The position numbers were made by a program, and so were the translations under genes. 38,628 bases of DNA from Helochares maculicollis (taxonomy: Eukaryota; Arthropoda; Insecta; Coleoptera; Hydrophilidae), in NCBI GenBank assembly GCA_033557835.1, contig JAWQRO010000457.1:1-38628 (forward strand). The letters run 5' to 3'. Positions 11,101 through 20,699 of the stretch are shown one piece after another (within the stretch, counting starts at the first letter, position 1; each line of letters starts with the position of its first letter). The notes beneath the pieces are model-generated. The model searched no databases. It saw nothing but the letters and a program-made list of their open reading frames with translations, and was not told where the DNA came from.

Positions 11101-14100
11101 TTAACTTTTTTCGCCCTTCTTTATTTCTTATCAACGAAGGATTTATTATTACTATTTCGTCACTTTCAAGTCCAGATGCTTTAAGTGTAAACAACAAGGT
11201 GATTCTTTGAAATACTGATAAAATAAGTCTGTGTTCGACTGGCTACGTCATAAGGAATTCCAACAGTGGCTCTTAACATGTACATGTAATTAATATTTCG
11301 GTTACTAATTATGCTTCAAAATGCAAACAAAAACCTATGGCTTTTTATTACTTTTATCTACCCCCCCTTTAAGTTTTGTAACTTAATTTTGAAATAGACT
11401 GTATATACAAACAGATATTTAAAATATTATAACAAAATCAATAAAGTAAAATTATATAAAATGTTCTCTGTAATATCAAGCAAAAACAACATTTCTGGTT
11501 TTTCTTTTGTAAATAAAAGACCATTTTGAAAACCGTTTTTAATGAAATAAACACACTTACATATTCACATAACCCCTAAAATGGTTGGATAAAATTTTCC
11601 CTAAAATAATTATTACAAGCAAGTTTATATCAACAACAAAGTTAATCTAACCAAACTTAGCTTACCTTGCAAAGCTATTGTTTTTACTGATTAAAGTTGT
11701 GACATATGATACTTTTTATATTCATATTTATTTATTTCCGAAGTATAATCTTGCTACTATACATATCATAGGAATGAAGCTAGATTTTTATGAAAATTAA
11801 CTAAATTAATGTTGGAAAAAACACTAACTTGGAAGAATATGCAAATCAAGGCCTTTCTAGAGGTTTGAGGAATTTGTAAAAGTTAAAAGTCAAGAATTGC
11901 CTTCTAGCTTGCCTATAGCTGTTGATATGGTAATTCATATCAGATTTGTTGAATATTATTTGCCTATTGAATATTTTCAATCAAAAAATTGTATAAAATA
12001 TAAATGTAGGCAGAATATACTTAGATTTACAGGTTTACACATTTGCATCTTAAAACATTTCAGTATATTATTGATATTCTTAATAAAATGAATATTTTAC
12101 AGGGTAATATTAATCTTTTCAATGTGTGAATCACATGTTTACTGTTTATTTGAATGCGAGCTACTATTTTCCTTTGCCTTATTGAAAAAAAAAATATTAA
12201 AAATTTTGCAGATACATCGCTTTTATCTATACTTCATACTCTTCAAAATTTTTAGATCAAATTTTTTATAATCTCAAACCTTTCCTTCAGAACCAAACAC
12301 TTAGAGACTTGAATCAAGACAGGGCCTTCCTAAGTATTTAGAATTACTTGCATTATAAGTAAAACAGGTTGTAAATATCAGTTTTAGCTTTGTCTTGCAG
12401 CTCATTATTTTTTATGTACACTTTCATCAAACCAAATGTGACCTTGAAAAATGCTGCTTCAATTCTCCAAAAAAGCTAAATGCATTATACATTGCTAACC
12501 AAACCATACTTTCTATGTGAAAATGTGTGTGTTTGAAATTCTAAAATTGTAATTAATTGATTGTTGATGATTGTATATTATCCTAGTTAAACCAGAAACA
12601 TTAAATTACTTTGCCAAGTATAATATTTACTTTAATGTCGACTAACCAATTATAGAAAGTAAAGAAAGACTACAAAGAAAATACTAAATAACAAATATGC
12701 AATTGAATGTAACACACTATTTTTGTCGAAGTGTTTAAGTGTAAATTATGGAATTTAGTTTGCCTTTCTTTAGATTTAAAATTTTAAGGTTAATTAATTT
12801 CAGTGAGATACCCTATATCTTTCATATTTCATAATCTAATTTAGTTGTATTGCATATATCAATTACCAAATTATAATATTAGAAGAAAATGTCTTTTAGT
12901 TACTCTAATAGATAAAGATAGAATGAGCATTGTTAGGTCAGTCAAATAATATGATATCGAAAGCCCAGATTCACTGGGTTGGCTGCTGTACTTAACAAAT
13001 ATTATATAGAAAGCTATTATTTATAAAATAAGCCAACTAATTGAATAGCTGCTTTAAAATAAATAAACCTATCACCTACTCTGCTGTTACATCTTAAATT
13101 AATTGATATTAATAACTACTATAAATCTACAGTTTTTCGTTACAAGAACATGGTATATAAATCACAATATAATCTTTATTATGTTCTTAAATAATAAATT
13201 AAAGTAACGAATTGTTCTCATAATGAACTATAAAATCTATACAAATAAGTAGAAATAAGTTTAAAGTTACTTAATTGGTATTTATATACAGAAATAAATT
13301 GATTTATTTTCTTGGCTCCCTGTGTTACATAAAGTTTCAACGAATTTTAACAAACAACCAATCCTTTTACATTAGTATACATTTGTTGACAATTGACGTG
13401 AAAATTCATTGAAAATTAATTTTTATGCCAATACATTTAATGTAACAAACATTGTTAAGAATTCGAATATTCATTGTTGAAAAGAAACAAAAGAGTGTTC
13501 TTAGATTTTCTATTTATTTGGTATTTATATCTACAGGCTTATTAAATTTACGTTTTTATTTAAACATCAAATTTATTAGCAGATTAAATGTTTTTGTATT
13601 CAACTAAAATAGGGCTTAGGCTAAGATTTTAACTAATTTTTTTTCAACTTTTATCTTCTCCATCGAATAGGCTCTTATATCAAAACTACCTATAGAGCAT
13701 GTTCAAGTCCTTCTGTGCTAGAAATTTCGTTTTGCCAGATCATTCCAAAAGCTTTCAATGTAGAGTTTTCTACGTTGTTGAAGGCAATCAATCTGCTTGC
13801 TAAGAATGAAAGTAAGGCAAATTGCCTATTTATCAGATTCACTTTACAATGTTATGTCAGATATTAATTAAAGAATATGAATTGAAAATGTAGGAACTTA
13901 AAGTAAGCATAATTTTATATGTAAAAGACATAATTTTATTTTGACATATCTATATATGGTCTAGAATTGAGTACATAATCTTAAACTTAAAACCCAGCAC
14001 TGATATGCTTCTGACCAGATCTCGTAGATTGAAATTTATTATCCCAAGGAGAGTTTTGTTTTAATGTTTCATCTTTTATGAGTTCAACTGTTTTATGTAT

Positions 14101-17100
14101 GGACAAGACTGCGATTATTTAAAATAGTAATGAAATTACATACATGGGCTGAAAAGGTTTTGGCTTTATTCTTCGATATGCATCCAATATTTTGATGCAT
14201 TTTGGTGTGAAGCATAAAACCCTTCAAAATAAGCGGTTTTTTTTTCCATCTTGACCTCCTCATTTGAGTGAAATTTTTTTCTAGCGAGCCAATTTTTGAT
14301 TCTGGGAAAGAGGATATTGTCACTGGGGGCAAATCTGGCTAATATGGTGGATAGGCGACTAGTTCATAGCGCAAGTTCTTCAATTTAACATTCGTATCAC
14401 AAGCTGAATGAGCCGGAGCTTTGTCTTGGTGAAAAAGTAGTCCAATAATAAATTATTATAATTAATTGATTGTTTTACCATGTTCGATAGTCCATGAAAG
14501 TAATTTCATGTGAATCCCAAAAATTAATGGCTAAAAAGTTGCTTGCAAACTATTGTGTTTTCGGGTGCTTTGGCCGACTTTCACCTCTCTGAGATTTGAA
14601 AATGATTGGATGAAATATCATGAAACTTTGACCGTATTCTAGTTAAGGTTAAAATACTCAGACAAGGTTAGAAATATTTTTCTTGTGGCACAATCACTCG
14701 GTCAGGCCAAAGAGTTTTCAGGCCACTTAGTATATTATACTAACATCTTAATTTCTAAATGAAATAAAAATTTTCTATTGTCTTAAGTTTAAGGACAATC
14801 ATTACTTCTTAATATATTTAAACACGTTTTTGAGAGTATTTTGTTGTTTCTAATATTTTACTATGTTTGGATCATTTTAATTGAAATTCAAATAGTCTAA
14901 ACAAAAAGTTTTTTCTCTTTGCTCGTTCCCATTAATTAAGTCTCCATGAAGCAGAGTTTACTGCAATATCAATTACTCCTGACCCTTTGTGAGATGAATT
15001 AAATGTTCGTTTGTTTGATTTATATATGAACAATAATATCTTCATTTCAAATGTCTGCCCTGAATGTGTGGCTCACAAGTTTAAGTTTGCTGAATTGTAT
15101 TTTACCATTATTGATAAAGTTGTTGAAGTTTAGTCATGTTTACAAGATTGGTAATTTTTATTTAGTTGCTATGACAATTCATGACCTCATATATCTAGAA
15201 TTAAATAAATCTTTCAATATATGCTGGTGCTATGCACTTTCACTTAAAAATAAATATTTTTTTGTTCAATATTATCTTGCAATACTGTTATTCCTCTGTA
15301 TCTCATAGTATTCCTTATAAAGTACAAATCATGTTTAAAATTGTATTAATTACAAATTATGGTGGGTGCCAACAATTTAAAATAGAAGACTTCCTCCAAA
15401 ACAGCAAATAATCAATATCCATATCAGTTAAGTGTTGTATATCCAATAATAATCATATCCAGAACAGTTTCACTTATGTTTTAACGTTTCTCTTTACAAT
15501 ACTTTTATAAATTAGTAGAATTTTTCACAACTGAATCCATGACATATTCTTGAACAACTAAAAAATTTTATGATGAACTACTTGCAAATTAAGTAGTAAA
15601 ACAGTTTCATTTATAAAAAATGTACCCCTTATTCCTGAAACATGAACCATTTCTTACTTTTGCATTTCTAATACAATTGCTCATTTACTAAATGTGAAAC
15701 TTGTTTTTTTCTTTTAAAAAATAACAACCAAATCAAAAAAGCTAGATCAAAGTAATTTCAAAAGAACACCTCAAACTTCTTACTAAGAATGAAAAAATAT
15801 TTAATTACTAACAAGCCCTTTTTAATTCACAAATTGACTGATCTAAAAGATGTGCAACTTCTTTCTATATAAACAGCAATTAATCTTTAAAAGGATAGTT
15901 TCAATAGGTATTTTTATCTCTAAGTAACAATTAAGAATTGTCTAATACTGCAATTAATAAATACCCAACTATTTTCTTGCAGAATAACAGAAAACCTATA
16001 GATGATAAAGAAAAATCGGATGTTTCCAAAGACACCGTTACACAAAATGATCCAAAACCAGCAGTTCCAAAATTGCGAATTCCTTTAAATTTAAAACCTG
16101 CGGAAAATTTGGAAGAACCAAGAGAAAGATCACCAACTTCTGTCAAAGATGTTAAAAACATTTTATTTGCAGGATCTAAAACAATCATAGGTAAAGTAGT
16201 TTCTCCTTCCAAGGACAAATTAGGTCAGACTGTGAAGAAAACAGATGCCAAGAAAGAAAAACCTATTCTTATGACCCGGCGAGAGTTGTGTGATCCGTTC
16301 GGTTCTGATGATGAAGAAGAAGTAACTTTACCACCACCAACAGACCCTGCTGCTGCGGGAGATGCCAAAAATATCGCTAACTCCAATAGTCCAGACACTT
16401 ATGACAATGAAAAATCTCAAGCTAATGGTGATATTTCAGAATATAAATCGGATGATTCTCCTGATAAATCTCCAGATGTTCCTAAACTCAATCCTGTAAG
16501 TTGTTGCTCATTCAATAGCTTTCATTCCATTTTGTGCAATTATTTTGTCAATTAAATTACAGTACATCAAATTAGAAGTTGAATTAGAGTGAAGTAGCCA
16601 CAGTTATTCTAGCTGCTAGTTTTTGCTAGTTCATGTAGAGCTTCACTTCGTTTTTGATGTACATAGATTTTTGCACAGACAAGCTTGTTTTATTATTTTG
16701 TTACTTGTTTATAAATTTTGAAAGGTGTGGTATTGCATTAAAAAGTTTTTAACGCATGTTGTGCAGCAATTAGTATCAAGGCATCGAGAACAAAGAGAAA
16801 GGGCTATTCAACTCTTGGAACAGGTTAAAAGAGATGGCTCGAATACTACATCGCCTACCAGGGTAATTTTTGCTATTGTTTTGTCTGCATGCTAGAACTT
16901 CCTTGAATAGAATTAGCTAAGAGCTTTTAGTAAGAAAGTTAATTATTACAGCCTTCTGAAGAGGAACGGCAAGCACAGCTTCTTGAAAGAGCAAGAAAAC
17001 TAATAGCGGACGCAAGAAGAGGTTCAACCCCTACAATGGAAATAATTCGCTTGAGTCCCGAGCCTGTCTGTCCACTAAATGATGTCAATGCCAAATTACA

Positions 17101-19214
17101 AAAAGTTACTGAAAATATAGCCCAATTGGAACGGCAATTGAGTTCTGGTAAATATTTTTAGTTGAAAATGAAATTTTGAATAAATAACAAATTTCATAAT
17201 TTTTTGTTAGAATCCGAAAAGAACGGAAACATAACTCCACATTCTCCGAAACGCAAATTAGAAGAATATGACAGTGTCGAAAAATCTAGTCCTACACGAA
17301 AAGAGAGAAATCTGGATAAAGAAAAATTAGTCCATGAGAGTGGCGAAAATGAAATTATGCCTACTCAAAATTGGATAGAAAAGGAATTAGAAGACTTGGA
17401 GAGAGAGCAAAGTGCCATTGATGAACAAGCTGCTTCTCTCGAAAAGAAACTTAGAACTGTTATGGAATCGTCCAATAGTACTATAGAAGATGAAGAAGCC
17501 TTAATGTCCAAATGGTTCACGCTTGTAAATAAAAAGAATGCTTTGCTTAGGCGACAGATGCAGCTTAATATTATGTAAGTTTTAGTGTACATAATGTTAA
17601 TTACTATTAGGAATTAACATTCTTTTTTTATACTTTTATACTTGGAAAGAAGTACTACATATAGTGCCGCTTACTTTTACTGTTGTCTCAGACAACTTAC
17701 TAGGTTTTTGTAAAAAACGATTTTACACTTAATAATCCTATTATGTTCTTCCAAGGGTCCACTGGCCACTCACCAAAACTCTTTTCAATGCATCACTTTT
17801 AACTTTTCGCTCTAAAATATAATGACTTGTAACATTCTGTATTGTAATATATAACTGATCTCCACCTAGTTCTTTAGAAACTTCTTGAAGATTTTCTACT
17901 TTAAAATTTATCACTTTTGAGTGTAACAATATGAATGTTTTCTGCAAACTTTTGTTGATTTTATAGATATTCTTGGTTACTTTGACACATTTAAATTTTA
18001 AATAGTTAATTCCATCTTTTTGCATTCTGTCATTTTTGTTGATTTCGCTATTATTATTTTTATTACAATATAAATATTTTATTATTAAAATTTCTACAAT
18101 ATAATTGCATTATAAAACTTATTTTAGTGAAAAAGAAGAAGATTTAGAGAGAAGATATAAACTGCTTAATCATGAGCTTCAACTATGTTTATCAATAGAT
18201 GAATGGAGCAAAACTGATGAGCAACGAGAAAGAGAAAAACAATTGCTCGAAGAATTAGTCCAAATAGTTAATAAGCGAGATGAGTTAGTCCATCATCTTG
18301 ACAATCAAGAAAAAGCGTAAGTATTTCTTCCCATTTCCCATCTTTCAATGTTCAGAAATCGCTCGAGTCTAAAGCCCATTATTATTGAATTGTAGTCGGT
18401 ATAATTCTATGCTCCCTGGTGAGTTCATAATGGTAGTCAATGGGGATATTCTTCCATCTCTACCTAAGATGTGCCGCAGACTAAGATCCATTTTTTTGTT
18501 GTCGTCTACTATTCAGATTTTTCGGAAGGTATACAACAGTAAGAGTGCCGTTCTTTTCCAGTGTCACAAAAACAAAAAAACCTTTTATTGTGTTGCTTGA
18601 CTCTGCCATGTTTGGCACTAAAATGTTTAAAAATCAATATATTTGCAATCTAGCGCTATTTTAATGAAACTTTTACCAGTTCAATCTCTCTTACTTGGGC
18701 GGACATTATTTCTGCTACACTTAGTCCATCCTGTGTATTTCATTTTCTCAGTACCACTTATATCTAGGTTCCTCTATTCCCCACCGGGGTTATATGTGAG
18801 ATCAGCAACTCTTCGTAAATACTGAACAACACATTTAAGGATTGGGGTTAACAAATGTAACTATTTTCTACATGTAGCCTCCACAGTGCTCCTTTGGATT
18901 ATTGTTTGTTCCAATCTATTTAATATCAACTTATAGGTCAGAAGTTCACTGATATAATATATCAAAAACATCATCTATGGCTTTTTCGTTAAAATTTTTT
19001 TGAAATGTTGGACAGTTAATTAGAATTATTTATCTTTTGAATTATATTTAAGAAATTAAAACCTTATAACATACGCATATCTTTTATATCGGGGATTTAT
19101 TATATAAATTAATATTGTATCTTGTATTGTTACAGTATAGAAGATGACGAATTGTTAGAGCAGGATTTGTCACACATTGACCTACAATCCAAAGAGAAGT
19201 GTGTAATACAATAA
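4901..19214 (+). CDS. Ehbp1: EH domain-binding protein 1 (Ehbp1), spliced, 5'-partial
   Basis: Coding exons: 4901-5108, 6062-6243, 8358-8557, 8662-8967, 9074-9206, 9528-9646, 9712-9920, 15983-16495, 16767-16862, 16952-17147, 17211-17574, 18128-18316, 19136-19214. All junctions are GT/AG and join into one frame: 930 full codons, a stop, and one leading base that completes a split Trp codon. Counting from the first full codon: NT-C2 domain 1-130 (KLSVVWSRRSRRV, LFKDPRT, EDKDWSFVIED, VLLREGKAT); CH domain about 299-405 (DLLEWCKEM, NGMAFCALIHHF, PDKLAVMTYLYQL); charged linker 405-720; bMERB coiled-coil domain about 770-905; C-terminal CaaX CVIQ. Known role of the family: links EHD/Rab8/Rab10 recycling membranes to actin; fly Ehbp1 acts in trafficking that affects Notch signalling. 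The N-terminal 35-40 residues are missing from the window. No NPF motif is present in the visible part; a DPF occurs in CDPFGSDDEEE. Confidence 0.95.
5109..6061 (+). other. Ehbp1 intron
   Basis: Begins GTATGT and ends ttgttttag. AT-rich; I see no element or RNA gene in it. Confidence 0.85.
6062..6243 (+). CDS. Ehbp1: Ehbp1 exon: NT-C2 domain, second part
   Basis: Encodes GKRRQLAIVHVNMRKFAS ... KLECTLSCVLLREGKA, the C-terminal beta-strands of the NT-C2 domain. The donor GTAAGT at 6244 splits the Thr codon AC|T. Family members keep LREGKAT followed directly by DEDMQS, which is exactly what the next exon supplies. Confidence 0.96.
6244..8357 (+). other. Ehbp1 intron with a dispersed-repeat copy
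   Basis: Bounded by GTAAGT and tttttgcag. AT-rich. About 7708-7925 resembles 33793-34010 (see the repeat entries). No other content was recognised. Confidence 0.85.
7708..7925 (+). repeat. dispersed repeat, copy 1 (family not recognised)
   Basis: Aligned by eye with 33793-34010 in the same orientation. Shared landmarks are a gaaaaaccg/gaaaaccgg start, ttttttagttacgaattt/ttttttagttatgaattt, taaaattgcaccc/taaaattggaccc, gattaagagtatatt/acttaagagtatata, and aaggtattgcacatta/aaagtattgtacagta. The copies are clearly related though diverged, with small indels. They sit about 26 kb apart, one in an Ehbp1 intron and one intergenic, so this is an interspersed family. No coding potential. Confidence 0.7.
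8358..8557 (+). CDS. Ehbp1: Ehbp1 exon: DEDMQSMASLMSV and acidic linker
   Basis: Starts with T to complete Thr and encodes DEDMQSMASLMSV, a strongly conserved EHBP1 block just after the NT-C2 domain. An Asp/Glu/Ser-rich linker (LDDFEDEDFSISD) follows. The donor GTAAGT at 8558 leaves a phase-1 end. Confidence 0.95.
8662..8967 (+). CDS. Ehbp1: Ehbp1 exon: linker between NT-C2 and CH domains
   Basis: Acceptor atattgcag precedes 8662 and donor GTAAGA starts at 8968. Encodes a Ser/Pro/Asp/Leu-rich, probably disordered linker ending in KLTTPG, with the Gly codon split. Little domain content; it is placed by frame continuity between two recognised exons. Confidence 0.9.
9074..9206 (+). CDS. Ehbp1: Ehbp1 exon: CH domain, N-terminal half
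   Basis: Encodes GQDLLEWCKEMTKAYPGV, then VTNLTTSWRNGMAFCALI and HHFKPDL. These are the first helices of a single calponin-homology domain of the EHBP1/MICAL type (actin-associated). Donor GTAAGA at 9207 leaves a phase-2 end. Confidence 0.97.
9528..9646 (+). CDS. Ehbp1: Ehbp1 exon: CH domain, middle
   Basis: The acceptor used is ttttaacag ending at 9527. It completes Ile and gives DFDSLSPHDVRGNCKKAFD and LGIPRVIEPSDMDMLA, matching the CH-domain core. The upstream AG at 9488-9489 would add 38 bases and break the frame. Donor GTATGT at 9647. The following intron is only 65 bases. Confidence 0.96.
9712..9920 (+). CDS. Ehbp1: Ehbp1 exon: CH domain, C-terminal part
   Basis: Encodes VPDKLAVMTYLYQLHAHFTG, the last CH helix, then a tail ending LRKNKQNQQ. 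Donor GTGAGT at 9921; phase-0 end. Confidence 0.97.
10170..10694. repeat. tandem duplication, two diverged units of about 265 bp
   Basis: Unit 1 is about 10170-10433 and unit 2 about 10434-10694, offset about 269 bases at the anchor gcatcacaatcaaa (10193 and 10462). Shared blocks in the same order: tctataaaaata/gctataaaaata; ttagatcc; acgaacacaaaacc/atgaacacaaaacc; aacataaacaa; a ...catgactt/tgtgacct... block; accgctgcaagaa/tccgctgcaagaa; ttacatcatayat; taaacta/caaacta. No open frame links them. Family unknown. Confidence 0.8.
12225..12510. repeat. possible third, degraded unit of the 10.2-10.7 kb repeat
   Basis: The end of this stretch (atgtgaccttgaaaaa at about 12440, then gcattatacattgctaacc) resembles the end of unit 1 (aatgtgacctcaaaaaaa, then acatcatatattgcaaact). 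The front half is only faintly similar. It may be an older member of the same family. Confidence 0.35.
14100..14580 (-). mobile_element. mariner-family transposase remnant, antisense in Ehbp1 intron
   Basis: On the minus strand, broken by frameshifts, the C-terminal transposase order is readable: FHQDKAPAHSACDT at about 14435-14395 (the family's HQDNAPAH catalytic box with Asn to Lys), then LRYELVAYPPY, an SPDLAPSD-like block with a stop, then in shifting frames FLFPESKIGS and EEVKMEKT plus FEGFY. The upstream part (about 14580-14470) carries faint traces of the segment before the catalytic box. No terminal repeats were identified, so the limits are approximate. The subfamily differs from the copies at 389 and 36190. 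Confidence 0.8.
15983..16495 (+). CDS. Ehbp1: Ehbp1 exon: long disordered linker with DPF motif
   Basis: The largest visible exon: 171 codons, phase 0 at both ends (exact multiple of three). Encodes a Lys/Asp/Ser/Pro-rich linker with PAVPKLRIPLNLKP, ILMTRRELCDPFGSDDEEE and repeated SPD/SPDKSPD motifs. The TRR...DPFGSD(D/E) block is an EHBP1-type landmark; in named mammalian members this class of linker supplies NPF motifs for EH domains. Skipping it would keep the frame, so it is a candidate cassette exon. Confidence 0.9.
16560..16668. repeat. short imperfect inverted repeat in intron
   Basis: gtacatcaaa ... agtgaag (about 16562-16595) is mirrored by cttcacttcgtttttgatgtac (about 16641-16662), enclosing a stretch with two ctagctg/gctag-type words. 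It could form a hairpin or be a tiny MITE. It lies within the intron 16496-16766. Confidence 0.5.
16767..16862 (+). CDS. Ehbp1: Ehbp1 exon: basic/acidic helix segment
   Basis: Acceptor tgtgcag, donor GTAATT (a weaker donor than the others). Encodes QLVSRHREQRERAIQLLEQV and a Ser/Thr-rich end; 32 codons, phase 0 on both sides. Family members have the same RQRERARQLIxxA-type helix in this position. Confidence 0.92.
16952..17147 (+). CDS. Ehbp1: Ehbp1 exon: linker before bMERB domain
   Basis: Encodes EEERQAQLLERARKLIADAR, then a spacer and a short coiled coil ending LERQLSS. Donor GTAAAT at 17148; phase-1 end. Confidence 0.93.
17211..17574 (+). CDS. Ehbp1: Ehbp1 exon: start of bMERB domain
   Basis: After a charged segment it encodes NWIEKELEDLEREQSAIDEQ, then ASLEKKLRTVM and EEALMSKWFTLVNKKNALLR. 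This is helices 1-2 of the bivalent Mical/EHBP Rab-binding (bMERB) domain. Donor GTAAGT at 17575 splits an Ile codon. Confidence 0.96.
17741..18025 (-). other. antisense ORF in Ehbp1 intron (unrecognised)
   Basis: An ATG-initiated frame of 94 codons on the minus strand inside the intron 17575-18127; the frame stays open a further roughly 90 bases upstream of this ATG. Composition is balanced, with Lys, Glu, Val, Gln, Asp and Gly present, and it ends SGQWTLGRT, unlike the Phe/Ile/Tyr-only character of chance frames in this AT-rich window. There is no signal peptide, membrane segment or known motif that I can name, and no AATAAA close downstream. It could be a nested small gene, a decayed retrocopy, or chance. 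Confidence 0.3.
18128..18316 (+). CDS. Ehbp1: Ehbp1 exon: bMERB domain, second part
   Basis: Encodes EKEEDLERRYKLLNHELQ, SIDEWSKTDEQ and LLEELVQIVNKRDELVHHLD, helix 2-3 of the bMERB domain. This is the most conserved stretch of the C-terminus in EHBP1 proteins and the Rab8-family binding surface. Donor GTAAGT at 18317. Confidence 0.97.
18317..19135 (+). other. last Ehbp1 intron
   Basis: Bounded by GTAAGT and attgttacag. About 18380-18830 is less AT-rich than its surroundings and has short open frames on both strands, none with a recognisable domain; it may be an old insertion. Confidence 0.8.
19136..19214 (+). CDS. Ehbp1: Ehbp1 terminal exon with CaaX box
   Basis: Encodes IEDDELLEQDLSHIDLQSKE and KCVIQ, then TAA (19212-19214). 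The final four residues CVIQ form a CaaX-type prenylation box, as in EHBP1 relatives. Prenylation would anchor the protein to membranes. Confidence 0.96.
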
Positions 19215-20660
19215 TCGTTCTAACTTATGAAAAAAATCATGAAACAAAATGAAATCAAAAATATTTTTTTATTTTTTCTGTGAATTTTATTTTTTCATTT
19301 AGTTTTTAAAAGACATAGCTTTAACTATTTTTTTCTTTGTATAAATTTAGGCTATTTATTTTTTTAGATAGAGGTATGATATTTATTTTTCTTACAATAT
19401 ATTTTTTCTTGTGGAAACTTTATATTTAGAAACAAATATACAAAAATATTTTTTAAAATTATTTTAAACATCATGGATTTTCATGTGATTTGTAGATACT
19501 CTGATTGTGACTCCATCGTTATATCCAGCAATCATCTTTATGGTAATTACTAACAATAAATCTTAAAATTATTATTGTGCAATATTATAGATATCGTTTG
19601 CCCATGGCAATAATTATAAATTTATGATAAGGTATGGTAGTGTTTATAATGCGAATTATATATGCATTTTCTCTGATCTTAACATAGTAATAAAAAAAAC
19701 TAATAAGGATATGAAATAAATTAACACTGCCAAAAATATCCGTCTTAATATTTAAAATATTTTAACAAAGTCTATTTGATTGATTTAAAATCTAAATATC
19801 TCTACTCAATCTGATTCAAAATTAAGTCATAGGCATAATGACTAGATGTCATCTTGAATAAACTAATCGAATTATAAGATTATTCGAATTTTTTCCTGTA
19901 AAGATGATTGTCTTTAATGTGATTAACATATTTGTTTTTTCTTAACGTAAACTTCATTATTCCATTGCATTGGCTTTTAATACATAAACCGAATTATATT
20001 CTCATGATTATTAAAATGAGGAACACCGCCCATATTTTCATTATATATTGAGCTGTTGGCAATTTGGTGCAATATTGTAGTTACTTGATTGTTTATAAAA
20101 TGTTCAAGAATATGTATACCTATCACCGAGAAGTTTTCCAATCCCAAAATTTAATCTATGTACTTATAAAGCAACCTTCTTTGAATTGAACTAGTCATAA
20201 AGCATACTATTGTATGTCTTGGAATCGCAAACAATCTATATTTAGCTTATTACCTGGAAGATGAAACTCTCACAAGCACTAAAAAGACGAGTAAACCTCA
20301 TGAAAAAGTATGTAGTTTAAATTTTTGGGTATATGTTTCAATGTGAACATTTAAAATTTGTAAATTAAATTGATTTCACATACATAGTGTTGTGAGATGT
20401 AGGAAATTTTATTTTTAAATAATATTTGACTGTAAAGTAGAAAAAACTGGACAAGTTGTGTGTAATATTTATATTATAATTGCTATGATCATGTATTCTT
20501 TACATTTATCACCAGTATATATTATTTTGGTTGTACAAAAATTGTTTTATTTTTCATGTATATTTTTACATCTAATAATAAGTGTGTTATACTTATTTCC
20601 TGTAAATATCTTTGTGTATTGTGCTCCTTAATAAATTTCACACTTAATCACATGTCTACT
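19215..20660 (+). other. Ehbp1 3' UTR (extent uncertain)
   Basis: AT-rich sequence directly after the stop. Candidate polyadenylation hexamers AATAAA occur at 19555-19560, about 19857-19862 and 20630-20635, and a cluster lies near 21276-21292. The hexamer at 20630 follows a GT-rich stretch. Which one is used cannot be decided here. Part of this region (about 19525-20290) recurs at 24120-24545. Confidence 0.4.
19525..20290 (+). repeat. duplicated segment, copy A (Ehbp1 3' UTR/downstream)
   Basis: Matches 24120-24545 in the same orientation and order: agcaatcatcttt.tggtaatta; gtgcaatattrtagatatcg; aataattataaatttatgat; gtagtgtttataatg; then attaacat and cttcattatt near 19922-19961, tggcttttaata near 19970, aaaatgaggaaca near 20013, and aatcgcaa.caatctatat near 20223. 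Copy A has two extra stretches of roughly 150-170 bases that copy B lacks. Confidence 0.8.
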
Positions 20661-20699
20661 TAATCATAAATTCCCACATTTTCAAAATAGCTCATTGCA

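Larger units (their letters stand above)
9921..15982 (+). other. Ehbp1 large intron (about 6.1 kb)
   Basis: Bounded by GTGAGT and ttcttgcag; phase 0 on both sides, so exons on either side could in principle be joined to alternative cassettes. It contains an ATTA-rich tract at about 10015-10035, a tandem duplication (10170-10694), and a mariner remnant (about 14100-14580). No further coding exon of Ehbp1 was recognised inside it. Confidence 0.85.
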
